From a virus, in the IMG/VR virus record IMGVR_UViG_3300042882_001152, positions 1 to 44,200 of that record: a stretch of 44,200 nucleotides of DNA, one strand, 5' to 3'. The notes under the pieces are model-generated. The model did no database searches and was not told where the DNA came from. It saw nothing but the letters and a program-made list of their open reading frames with translations. Below are positions 31,165-37,877 of this stretch, piece after piece. A program made the translations under genes and the position numbers. The stretch's first letter is position 1. Each line of letters starts with the position of its first letter.

Positions 31165-31848
31165 TCACCACCAAACCTGCTGCCCCGTCCGTACCTTCAT
31201 GGCTCGATTCCAGCTGAGCGCCGCCTCGTCCACTGCGGCTATGGCCGGCAGGGGGCCGCAGGAAAGCAGCAGGTGGTGAGCGATGCCCCGGATGATCTCG
31301 TTGGCCTCGGGGTCACCGATCCACCGCTGATGAATCAGGGCCGGGAGGTAGTAGGACGACTTCCAGACGGGATCCTGCCGCAGGCCACGGGGGCGCGACG
31401 CGGCGGCGGTGCGCTGCTGGAGGGGCTCTGCAGTGGCGGACTGGGCCACGCCGATGGGCTCCAGGAACCAGCCATCCATCCACACCGCGAAGGCCGGGCT
31501 GATCCAGCGGGCCAGATCGACCGCCAGGCGGGGGTGGATCCAGGTGCCCTGCAGCTCGGGGCGGCCGCCCTTGACGAGGTGAATCAGGCCATCGATTCCC
31601 GAAGCCGGAAATCCGGCCACGGCTGCGCCGCAAGGGATCTGAATGCCCAAGCCCTCGGCAAGGGCACAGACGTACTCGCCAGTGCGCTCGTTGCTGGCGT
31701 AGTGGTTCCACCGCTTCCCGCCGGCCTTGCACATGGCCGTGGCGTTCACAAAGCCATCCGCCTCGCGGCGCTGAATTGCGCAGCCGTTCCACTGCCGGGC
31801 CTCAACGCCGGCCGACAGCAGAGCCGGGCCGCAGTTCGCGTTCTTCAT
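31165..31848 (-). CDS. KilA-N domain protein
   Basis: 227 residues. The KilA-N core spans about 20-130: QRREADGFVNATAMCKAGGK, RWNHYASNERTGEYVCALAE, LIHLVKGGRPELQGTWIHPR and AVDLARWISPAFAVWMDGWF. A C-terminal helical domain has SSYYLPALIHQRWIGDPEAN. KilA-N proteins are DNA-binding proteins common in large viruses and phages; a regulatory or replication-interfering role is typical but not proven. It sits alone on the minus strand between the lysis island and the RHH-like gene, divergent from the latter. Confidence 0.88.
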   Translation of the reverse strand: MKNANCGPALLSAGVEARQWNGCAIQRREADGFVNATAMCKAGGKRWNHYASNERTGEYVCALAEGLGIQIPCGAAVAGFPASGIDGLIHLVKGGRPELQGTWIHPRLAVDLARWISPAFAVWMDGWFLEPIGVAQSATAEPLQQRTAAASRPRGLRQDPVWKSSYYLPALIHQRWIGDPEANEIIRGIAHHLLLSCGPLPAIAAVDEAALSWNRAMKVRTGQQVWW

Positions 31849-32158
31849 GGGTTATCCCGCTCGGGGCGGGCAGACGTGGGCCCTGGCATCCCTGCCAAGG
31901 TCTTCAAAGCGTAGGGGTATCCGCCCACGTTTTGTCAAGCGATTGTTACGCCGGGTCGTTGGATGAGGTTTCAGGGAGGCCACGTCAACCCCCCACCCCT
32001 GCCCTGATTCCCAGTCAGGGACTGGTGTTGTATTCGGGCCAACCCGGACTGCAGCAGGCTATCCCAGATCCCCCAGTGCAAGCTCAGATGCTGCGCGGTT
32101 GCTCTGTCCCTATCTTGACCTAGGATAGACCCGAATCACCACCCCATTCCCAAATCAC
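31849..32158. promoter_or_regulatory. divergent control region of the KilA-N and RHH-like genes
   Basis: Minus strand: a perfect -35 TTGACA (31933-31938) lies 19 bases before TACGCT (31908-31913); a hairpin TGGCA-GGGA-TGCCA lies in the leader. Plus strand: TTGCTC (32099-32104), 16-base spacer, TAGGAT (32121-32126), overlapped by the inverted repeat CTATC-N9-GATAG. No coding sequence is evident in the remaining bases. Confidence 0.5.
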
Positions 32159-32377
32159 ATGAACGCCATCAAAACCATCGTGCACAGCTTGATGCAGTGG
32201 CTCAATGGAGACCGCATGACTGAGATCATGGTTGACCTTGACCCTGATGCGGTGGAGCGGCTGGAGGCGATGGCCGCCGAGCAGGGGGTGACCGTTGATC
32301 AGCTGGCGGAGGGGCTACTGAGCGATGGACTGGAGAAGCTGGAGTCCGGGTGGCCCTTTGTGCTGCCCCTGTCTTGA
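32159..32377 (+). CDS. ribbon-helix-helix-like small protein (72 aa)
   Basis: The N-terminal 19 residues form a helix (AIKTIVHSLMQWLNGD). From Met20 the sequence reads MTEIMVDLDPDAVERLEAMA, then EQGVTVDQLAEGLLSDGLEK, a strand-helix-helix order typical of RHH DNA-binding proteins or Arc/CopG-like antitoxins. No toxin partner is adjacent. It has its own promoter and a strong terminator, so it is a one-gene unit, probably a regulator. Translation could also start at the internal ATG at 32216. Confidence 0.6.
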   Translation: MNAIKTIVHSLMQWLNGDRMTEIMVDLDPDAVERLEAMAAEQGVTVDQLAEGLLSDGLEKLESGWPFVLPLS

Positions 32378-32405
32378 CCTAGACCGCTGCGGGATACTTC
32401 AATAG

Positions 32406-32437
32406 AGCCCAGGGAGGTGATAGTCCCTGGGCTTTTT
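32406..32437 (+). terminator. rho-independent terminator of the RHH-like gene
   Basis: Perfect 10-bp stem AGCCCAGGGA/TCCCTGGGCT with an 8-base loop, then a T-run. Confidence 0.9.
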
Positions 32438-32442
32438 CATGC

Positions 32443-32613
32443 TCACCCCTCCCCAACCTCTCGCCCCTGGCTGATCAGCAGCGCCCGGTAGTGCCCCATC
32501 ACCACCCCTAGGCTCCGATGCACCAGGCAGGAGCCGCCGGAGCAGATGCGCCACAGACGCTCACCCGGTCGGCTATCTGAGGTCACCACATGAAGCAGGC
32601 CGTCAGTGTCCAC
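32443..32613 (-). CDS. small hypothetical protein (56 aa)
   Basis: GTG start one base after the tail-tube stop. The peptide is MDTDGLLHVVTSDSRPGERL, then WRICSGGSCLVHRSLGVVMG and HYRALLISQG. Strand-rich with two close Cys. It ends six bases from the convergent terminator. No family recognised; co-expressed with the tail tube gene. Confidence 0.6.
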   Translation of the reverse strand: MDTDGLLHVVTSDSRPGERLWRICSGGSCLVHRSLGVVMGHYRALLISQGREVGEG

Positions 32614-32614
32614 C

Positions 32615-33466
32615 TCAGGCGTTGTCGTAGATGGTGTGAACCTGGCCCAACACCATCAGCGAGGCGCCGTACTTCACCAGGGCGCCTGCATCACCCTCTT
32701 CTTGCTTGGATGTAATCCGGCCGTAGCACAGCTTTTTCTCAACCGTGCCACCAGGTCCAACCCGCAGATACTTAACGGCGAGCTTCTCGGCGACACCTAG
32801 CTGACGAATGACCTCCATGATCTTGTGATCTACCGATCTATGCACGGTCATGCCCTTAAAAGCAATGCTGGAGTCGGAATTGATTCCGATAGAGATTGAA
32901 GCGCCGCGGGTTACCTGATCGTGCGTGAGAACCTTCTCGTCCTGTCCCTGCGTCGAGAGGGGGGCGCCGGTGACGTTGAGGAGCTGGATCGGCTTGCCGG
33001 TGCCATCCAAGGGGTAGACCCCCGTGGTGACAGTGCCGGTATCAACCGCGCTGGTGATGTTGCTGGCGGTCAAGGCGTAGGTGAAGGTCGTCGTGCTGGG
33101 CGCCGTTGCCACGGTGAAGGTGCCATTCACGGCAGTGGCCGTGGTGGCAGCCACTAGAGCCCTGTCACCAGTGGCCAAACCATGGGCGGTGCTGGTAGTA
33201 ATCGTGACAATGTTGGAAGCAAGCGCAACATTGGTGATCGTCCTGGTGGTGCTATTCACCAGCAAGCGGAAGGTGGAGGCCTCCCCGCTGGTGCTCACAG
33301 CCCCGGCGCCGCTGATCGCGTTGGCGGTGTTCAGCCAGGAGCTGAGGTTCGCGCCGTTGTTGGCGGCGGCGGTGGCAGCATCCTCAAGCGCCACGGACGC
33401 GAGTCGCATCGGGACGATGTAGTGCTGGATATCCAGCGCGGCGGCGTAATCAACGGTCGAGGGCAT
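32615..33466 (-). CDS. major tail tube protein, probable
   Basis: 283 residues. The N-terminus is VDYAAALDIQHYIVPMRLAS, then ALEDAATAAANNGANLSSWL. About residues 75-150 form an inserted beta module (ITNVALASNIVTITTSTAHG, ATAVNGTFTVATAPSTTTFT, SNITSAVDTGTVTTG) of the same type as in the 13953 protein. The C-terminal part has ASISIGINSDSSIAFKGMTV and VEKKLCYGRITSKQEEGD. Size, position beside the chaperone-like genes and beta-rich composition fit a tail tube subunit. Element copy 8 is 26 bases upstream. A decoration or tail-sheath-like protein cannot be excluded. Confidence 0.6.
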   Translation of the reverse strand: MPSTVDYAAALDIQHYIVPMRLASVALEDAATAAANNGANLSSWLNTANAISGAGAVSTSGEASTFRLLVNSTTRTITNVALASNIVTITTSTAHGLATGDRALVAATTATAVNGTFTVATAPSTTTFTYALTASNITSAVDTGTVTTGVYPLDGTGKPIQLLNVTGAPLSTQGQDEKVLTHDQVTRGASISIGINSDSSIAFKGMTVHRSVDHKIMEVIRQLGVAEKLAVKYLRVGPGGTVEKKLCYGRITSKQEEGDAGALVKYGASLMVLGQVHTIYDNA

Positions 33467-33484
33467 GGCCAGGGGGTGGTTTCT

Positions 33485-34159
33485 CTACCTGGAGTTTTCC
33501 CGGCTCGCCAACACCAGCACCGCGCCGGCCTGGGCAGCGGCGAACGATCGCCCCGGCACCACATCGGCCGGCACCCGCAGGGCCACGACCTCGCCGGCCT
33601 CAGAGGCGAACTCCCGCACCCGGCCCACGGCGCTGGCCTGGGCCACGAGGAACCCGCCCCAGTGACCTGCGTCCACCCGGTAGGGAGCCAGAAGGATCGC
33701 ATCCTCGGCCGCCCAGCACAGCCGCGGCGGTGGGGTGACGCCTCGGCCCTGGGCCTCCAGATCGGCCAGCCATGGGCCGTCGAGCACGAACCCCGGCAGG
33801 AGGTTGCGCTCTAGGAGCTCCAGCAGGGCGGCGCCGGCCTCGCTCGGGGGGCGCGGCTTCTCGGCCACCTCCACCCAGAAGCAGAAGTCCTTCAGGCTGT
33901 AGGGCTCGGGCTGGCTCTCCCTGTTGCGGTTGGTTTCGGCGAGGATCAGGGCGATTTGGGCGATGCCCTTTTCTTCCCGGTGAAGCCTCTCGCGTTCGGC
34001 TGTGTGGCCCGCCTGGAGGGCCTGGAGGACATAGCCGGCGGGGAGCTTCCCGAATCGCTCGCGGCTGAACTCAGGGGCTCCGGGCCAGAATCTGCGGCAA
34101 TCCCAGAAGGCTCGGGCCCAGTCGGGTCGGTCGCAATCGAGCTGCTGACCTCCTGCAAC
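33485..34159 (-). CDS. downstream -1 frame of the tail chaperone fusion (GT-like part, 224 codons)
   Basis: Open in the -1 frame from the slippery site at 34159-34165 to the stop at 33485, with no start codon needed. It reads VAGGQQLDCDRPDWARAFWD, then FSRERFGKLPAGYVLQALQA, HREEKGIAQIALILAETNRN, SLKDFCFWVEVAEK, and a C-terminal GHWGGFLVAQASAVGRVREF region. The sequence is clearly protein-like for about 70 codons while still overlapping the 275-residue gene, which argues for fusion rather than the internal GTG start at 33874. The fusion would be 429 residues (205 + 224). Confidence 0.75.
   Translation of the reverse strand, partial: VAGGQQLDCDRPDWARAFWDCRRFWPGAPEFSRERFGKLPAGYVLQALQAGHTAERERLHREEKGIAQIALILAETNRNRESQPEPYSLKDFCFWVEVAEKPRPPSEAGAALLELLERNLLPGFVLDGPWLADLEAQGRGVTPPPRLCWAAEDAILLAPYRVDAGHWGGFLVAQASAVGRVREFASEAGEVVALRVPADVVPGRSFAAAQAGAVLVLASRENSR
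33493..33502 (-). promoter_or_regulatory. late-gene start element copy 8
   Basis: Exact CGGGAAAACT, 26 bases before the start at 33466, overlapping the last codons of the frameshift ORF. Confidence 0.75.
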
Positions 34160-34773
34160 TTTCCCAGCGCCTCCTCCAGCGCCCGCATCTCGGCCGCCGG
34201 ATCCTGCTGCAGGCCAGCGCCGGCCCGCTCCTCCTCCTGCTCAAAGGCGTGGAGGATCCCCAGCAGGGGGGCGGGGAGCCTGCGGGTCTGCTCGTCGGTC
34301 CAGGCGGGCTTGATCCGGTTCAGGATCACGGTGACGGACCGAATCACGACACGGTTGGTGACGGCCCTGGCTTCCACCAGAAAGGGGGCGATGATCCCGG
34401 CGTAAAGCACCTGCACCGCCTCTTCCTCGGCGCTCATCCGGCCGATGCTGGCGCCCTGCTCTTGGGCCAGCAGGCGGGTGAGCAGGCCAAAGCAGCGGTG
34501 GGCGGTGAACTCCAGGGCTCGCGCCTGCGCTCCGGGGTACTCCGCGATCCGATCTGCATCCGCTTGCATGGCATGAGCCAGCTCCACCGCAGCAGCGGTG
34601 ATCAAGCGGTAGAGGGCGTTCTGCGGGTCAATCTCCCGGATCCCCTGCATCTCGTCCACGGTGAGGTAGCCCAGCCGGGGGATGGTCATCTCCCCGCCGT
34701 TCCACTCAACCGTGGCAGTGGCCTGCTCGGAAGCCTGGGGCACGGTTTCCCAGGGGAGGAGATCGAAGCTCAT
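33946..34773 (-). CDS. tail assembly chaperone-like protein (G-like, 275 aa)
   Basis: N-terminal ASEQATATVEWNGGEMTIPR, GYLTVDEMQGIREIDPQNAL, then a helical body (EFTAHRCFGLLTRLLAQEQG, RVVIRSVTVILNRIKPAWTD) and EMRALEEALGK up to the slippery site at codons 204-205. The 70 residues after the slip are Ser/Pro-rich and unstructured, as expected for the zero-frame tail of such a gene. In siphophages G and G-T bind the tape measure during tail assembly. The start is coupled (ATGA) to the upstream connector gene. It is unusual that it precedes rather than follows the tail tube gene. Confidence 0.65.
   Translation of the reverse strand: MSFDLLPWETVPQASEQATATVEWNGGEMTIPRLGYLTVDEMQGIREIDPQNALYRLITAAAVELAHAMQADADRIAEYPGAQARALEFTAHRCFGLLTRLLAQEQGASIGRMSAEEEAVQVLYAGIIAPFLVEARAVTNRVVIRSVTVILNRIKPAWTDEQTRRLPAPLLGILHAFEQEEERAGAGLQQDPAAEMRALEEALGKLQEVSSSIATDPTGPEPSGIAADSGPEPLSSAASDSGSSPPAMSSRPSRRATQPNARGFTGKKRASPKSP
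34159..34165 (-). other. programmed -1 ribosomal frameshift site GGGAAAG
   Basis: In the zero frame it reads G-GGA-AAG (codons 204-205 of the 275-residue gene), the same heptamer used by phage lambda between G and T. A GGAGGAGG purine run lies 4 bases upstream and could act as a stimulatory internal SD. After the slip the codons are GGG-AAA and translation continues into the 224-codon ORF. Confidence 0.78.
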
Positions 34774-35270
34774 TGGAGGCGGCGGAAGGCTTGGATGAAT
34801 GATGCCCGGTATTGGGCCCGATAGTCATAGGGCTCAATACCGGGGATTTTTATGGTCCCGATCACCGCCGAGGTCCAGGGCCGGGCAGGCAGGTTCACGA
34901 GGGGGCGGGTCTTGTCGCCCCATGGATGGACGTTTGCGCCGTAGTGAACCGCTGTGGCATAGCCCACGGCCCATCGGAAGGTGCAGAGGCTGCCCGAGAT
35001 CTGGAAGCTGTTGGAGGCTCGCAAGGTGCCGAGGTCCACGATGTTACGAGGCGAGCCCACCGGCCGGCCAGGGGTGCGGCTGCCATCACGGCGGAAGGTG
35101 CCCCCGCGCATGGTCACCCTTGGCCACTCCCACGCCTTGGTGCCCAGGGCATCTTGAAAGGCGCTGTTGAGCTCGGGGAATACCACTCGCGCCGCCGCCT
35201 CTGATGCCCGCTGCGCCTTGGTGAGGGTGGCCGGGTTCACGCGCACCGTGGCCCTGGTGCTGACTTTCAT
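34770..35270 (-). CDS. tail-completion/connector protein, HK97 gp10-like (166 aa)
   Basis: Basic N-terminus (STRATVRVNPATLTKAQRAS), a helix AAARVVFPELNSAFQDALG, then beta-rich GSPRNIVDLGTLRASNSFQI, FRWAVGYATAVHYGANVHPW and a final LPARPWTSAVIGTIKI with a helical RAQYRASFIQAFRRL. The ATAVHYGANVHPWG block, followed by RPW, is typical of head-tail connector or minor tail proteins of the gp10/Z type. Coupled by ATGA to both neighbours. Confidence 0.6.
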   Translation of the reverse strand: MKVSTRATVRVNPATLTKAQRASEAAARVVFPELNSAFQDALGTKAWEWPRVTMRGGTFRRDGSRTPGRPVGSPRNIVDLGTLRASNSFQISGSLCTFRWAVGYATAVHYGANVHPWGDKTRPLVNLPARPWTSAVIGTIKIPGIEPYDYRAQYRASFIQAFRRLQ

Positions 35271-35737
35271 CGGCCTGCTGCAAAGGTGCCGGTGAACTCG
35301 TCGCCGGCTTCAACGCGGATCAGGGCATCAATGCCGCCAACGCCTGAGAGGGTGGCGATCGTGACCCAGCCGCGCTCCGCTTCGGTGGTGGCCGGCAGGA
35401 TTGAGAGGTCGCCCATGAACGCCTCCAGCTTCTCGCCGCGGGGGAACCCCGTGGGCCGCAGGCCGGTGTCGGTCCAACTCCAGGCGGTTCCCGCGTCCAG
35501 CCAGCCGGCTCCGGAGGGCACCACGGCCCAGCGGGTGATGTTGCCCTCGATGCTGCCCGAGCCGATGGACCGCCCGCCGCTCTCCTGCTCGCCGCCGGGG
35601 CTCTGGGCCTCAGCAAAGGCCTCGATCACCACCAGATCAGTGGCCCGCTGCAGTCCCTCCCGCAGGCTGGTGGCCGCTGCGGTGGGGCGCCGCCAGAGGA
35701 GGCGGAGGTTCGCGAAGGGGGCGAAGGGGGTGGGCAT
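35267..35737 (-). CDS. head-tail adaptor-like protein (156 aa)
   Basis: N-terminal LRLLWRRPTAAATSLREGLQ, then ATDLVVIEAFAEAQSP and a beta-rich region with GNITRWAVVPSGAGWLDAG, FPRGEKLEAFMGDLSILPAT and WVTIATLSGVGGIDALIRVE, ending in FTGTFAAGR. Probably a small connector or neck protein from its location between the basic protein and the gp10-like gene. No specific family identified. Stop overlaps the next start (ATGA). Confidence 0.6.
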   Translation of the reverse strand: MPTPFAPFANLRLLWRRPTAAATSLREGLQRATDLVVIEAFAEAQSPGGEQESGGRSIGSGSIEGNITRWAVVPSGAGWLDAGTAWSWTDTGLRPTGFPRGEKLEAFMGDLSILPATTEAERGWVTIATLSGVGGIDALIRVEAGDEFTGTFAAGR

Positions 35738-35740
35738 GGG

Positions 35741-37267
35741 TTAGGGGTTGCGGCGGCGGGGGGTGGCGGCAGACCTTGCCAAAAAGGCGGCGTAATCAAG
35801 TCCTGTTTTTGTAAGCGCTGACTGCTCAAAATAGGCTCCACCCGGGCCAACAAGCCGACGTTTTCCATTTTGCGTTTGGACCCTAAAACCCTTGCTGACC
35901 CGATCTTCAATAAGTGCTTGCCGAAGTACGCCATTGCCATTATTAACGGTGTATTTTTCAAGGGCTGCATTGGCTTTTGCTCTTTGCATCGGCGGCATTG
36001 ATGCCGTGAACTCTTTTCGCCGCTGCTCGCTGGCGGCGGTTGTAACGTTGGCCGCTTTTTCTGCAGCGCTTAGCTGCTTTGGCGGAAACTTTTGCCGCCC
36101 TGGCTCTAGCGAATAACTTGGATCAAGTTTGAAGATTTTATCCCTTGCGGCTTTTCTGACTTCCAATGAATTGGAGCCGTTGTAGATTATTTTTTCTAAA
36201 GCGGCTTTTTTGCTTGCTTTGCTTTGAACTTTTGCCACCGTCCCCGCCACTCGGGAGGCCTTCATCCGGGGCCCGGCGCCCTTGGGGCTGGGCTTGCGAG
36301 CGACGGCCATTTTCTCGCCCCCAAGGCCCACGAGGATCCGGTAGGCGCGGGCGGCGGTCCTGAGGGTCTTCTGCGCCTTGTCGGCGGCGGCTTGATTCTT
36401 AGGCGAGCGCCGCCGGTTGAGGCGCTGCTGCGCCTCTAGTGCCGCCTTCTGTGCCCGGTTGTAGTTGGTGGTTGCCCTGGCGGCCCGTGCGCCGGATGCG
36501 GCTGCCTTGGCTTTCTTGGCGGCGATGGCGCCGGGCTTGAGGCCTCGGGGTTTGGCGAGGGTGCCGGAGGGGCGGGCTGCCTTCGCACGCCTGGCAGGAG
36601 GCGCCGGGACCGTGCCGGTGAGAACCTGCTGGGAGGTGGCTGGCTTCAGGCCACGGCGAGCACCCCGCTCCCGTTGGATGCGGCGACTGAGGGCCCGCCG
36701 GTTGTCCTTGAGGCCTTGCTTTGCCTCGGCTGCGTTGGCGCTTCCTGGCTTGGCGCTGCTGAGCCGTCGCCGGGCCCCTCTCACCGCGCCCACGTACTCG
36801 CTGATCTTGCCGCGGTCAGGCCCCGGCCCTGGCCGCATTGCCGGGCGGTTGGGGCGGATCACCCGCACTGATGACCTGGGCGCCACCACCGGCTTAGCCG
36901 CCACCTTCCGCCCACCCCGAATCACCCCCGCCCGCGCCGCCATGCGCACCGTGGAGGCCGCCCGCGCCTTGCCAAGGCGGTTGGCGCCCCTGGTGACGGC
37001 CCCCCTCTGCGCCCGCAGGCCAAGCGACCCCCGCAGGCTGCGATCGGCTGGGTTCTTGGTGGCCAGCTTGGCGCGGCTGCGGCGAAGGCTCCCGCGGGCC
37101 CCGAGGGTGCCGCCGGTGACCGTGGGTTTGGCCGCTGCCCGCCTGGCTGCGCGACGAGAGGCTGGCGTGCTGCGCTTCGGGGGGCCACCGCCGGGAGTCG
37201 AGGCAAAGCGCCCGCTGTTGTCGCGCACGTAGCTTGTGCGTCTGCCTCTACTGCCGCCGCGGGCCAT
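35741..37267 (-). CDS. very basic virion-region protein, paralogue B (508 aa)
   Basis: Starts RGRRTSYVRDNSGRFASTPG followed by GGPPKRSTPASRRAA, matching the start of the 26888 protein. It shares ARPSGTLAKPRGLKPG-type strings and a long Lys/Arg/Ala-rich middle. The last 90 residues are different and more globular (LPPKQLSAAEKAAN-like helices, VSKGFRVQTQNGKRRLVGPG, TKTGLDYAAFLARSAA). The AT-richer 3' half encodes the non-repetitive part. Two copies of such a protein flanking the tail genes is unusual. Element copy 9 is 21 bases upstream. Possible DNA-condensing or scaffold-like role, unproven. Confidence 0.75.
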   Translation of the reverse strand: MARGGSRGRRTSYVRDNSGRFASTPGGGPPKRSTPASRRAARRAAAKPTVTGGTLGARGSLRRSRAKLATKNPADRSLRGSLGLRAQRGAVTRGANRLGKARAASTVRMAARAGVIRGGRKVAAKPVVAPRSSVRVIRPNRPAMRPGPGPDRGKISEYVGAVRGARRRLSSAKPGSANAAEAKQGLKDNRRALSRRIQRERGARRGLKPATSQQVLTGTVPAPPARRAKAARPSGTLAKPRGLKPGAIAAKKAKAAASGARAARATTNYNRAQKAALEAQQRLNRRRSPKNQAAADKAQKTLRTAARAYRILVGLGGEKMAVARKPSPKGAGPRMKASRVAGTVAKVQSKASKKAALEKIIYNGSNSLEVRKAARDKIFKLDPSYSLEPGRQKFPPKQLSAAEKAANVTTAASEQRRKEFTASMPPMQRAKANAALEKYTVNNGNGVLRQALIEDRVSKGFRVQTQNGKRRLVGPGGAYFEQSALTKTGLDYAAFLARSAATPRRRNP

Positions 37268-37288
37268 GGGATCGGGGTCTACTGCCCC

Positions 37289-37298
37289 AGTTTTCCCG
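37289..37298 (-). promoter_or_regulatory. late-gene start element copy 9
   Basis: Exact CGGGAAAACT, 21 bases before the start at 37267. Its flank GGGGCAGTAGACC is the same as at copy 1, extending the match to over 20 bases. Confidence 0.82.
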
Positions 37299-37310
37299 TG
37301 GTCCCGGCCC

Positions 37311-37436
37311 TTACTTCATCGGCTTGGCGGCCTTCTTCCCGCCCTTGGTCTTCGCCTTCGGCTTGGCTGCCTTGGGCTTGGCGGCCTTGGGCTTACCGGG
37401 CATCCCGCCGAAGTAAGGCATTCCACCTGCTGGCAT
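37311..37436 (-). CDS. Lys/Ala/Pro-repeat basic peptide (41 aa)
   Basis: MPAGGMPYFGGMPGKPKAAK followed by PKAAKPKAKTKGGKKAAKPM and a final Lys. The tandem KPKAA units resemble histone H1 or HU-type tails. Element copy 10 lies 21 bases before the ATG and the gene directly precedes basic paralogue B. Likely a nucleic-acid-binding peptide packaged with the genome. Confidence 0.6.
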   Translation of the reverse strand: MPAGGMPYFGGMPGKPKAAKPKAAKPKAKTKGGKKAAKPMK

Positions 37437-37457
37437 GGTTTGTGAGCGACTGCCTGC

Positions 37458-37467
37458 AGTTTTCCCG
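37458..37467 (-). promoter_or_regulatory. late-gene start element copy 10
   Basis: Exact CGGGAAAACT, 21 bases before the start at 37436. Confidence 0.82.
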
Positions 37468-37487
37468 ACGCAGGCCACGCACACCGC

Positions 37488-37823
37488 TCACGCGGAAGCC
37501 TGCAGCATCGGGGCACCTGACGACACCAGCCACGTCCTTATTTTCAGCTCCCTATTGACGCAATAAAAGGGCTGTGATTGATACCACTGCCACACATCAC
37601 AGTGATTCTTAGAGCCATTGCAGGGAGCGCAAGCCGGGATTAGGTTAGATCGCTGCGTTGTGCCGCCGTTTATCTTGGCGACAACATGATCGAGGGTGAT
37701 CTTGTCAGGCTGGCAACCGCAATAGGCGCAACAACCATCCCACGCCTCAATAATCCCCCGCCTGAATCGATGCTTTGTGATTCGCTTGGAAAGAAGCTCG
37801 GACCCTTCAATTTGGTGGGACAC
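37488..37823 (-). CDS. HNH endonuclease (111 aa)
   Basis: CAYCGCQPDKITLDHVVAKI, NGGTTQRSNLIPACAPCNGS, then KNHCDVWQWYQSQPFYC. The Cys pair, catalytic DH, Asn and second CxxC are those of a small treble-clef HNH nuclease. The flanking sequence lacks the late-gene element, unlike its neighbours, and the gene is AT-richer, consistent with a free-standing homing-type insert. A packaging-associated HNH is the other option, but no terminase is nearby. Confidence 0.85.
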   Translation of the reverse strand: MSHQIEGSELLSKRITKHRFRRGIIEAWDGCCAYCGCQPDKITLDHVVAKINGGTTQRSNLIPACAPCNGSKNHCDVWQWYQSQPFYCVNRELKIRTWLVSSGAPMLQASA

Positions 37824-37877
37824 GGGTTTGCCGAGAGGGTGTACTGATCAGAGGTGCGCGGGCGATGGTGCGCCTGC

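Noticed and set aside
31273-31914. 213-codon plus-strand ORF opposite the KilA-N gene
   Set aside because: The KilA-N domain is unmistakable on the minus strand; this is its shadow.
32159-32377. RHH-like gene as a toxin-antitoxin system
   Set aside because: No partner gene on the same strand; the unit ends in its own terminator, so a solitary regulator is the simpler reading.
36465-37232. 255-codon plus-strand ORF opposite basic paralogue B
   Set aside because: Its Arg/Ala-rich composition is the antisense of the repetitive Lys/Arg/Ala codons; no independent support.
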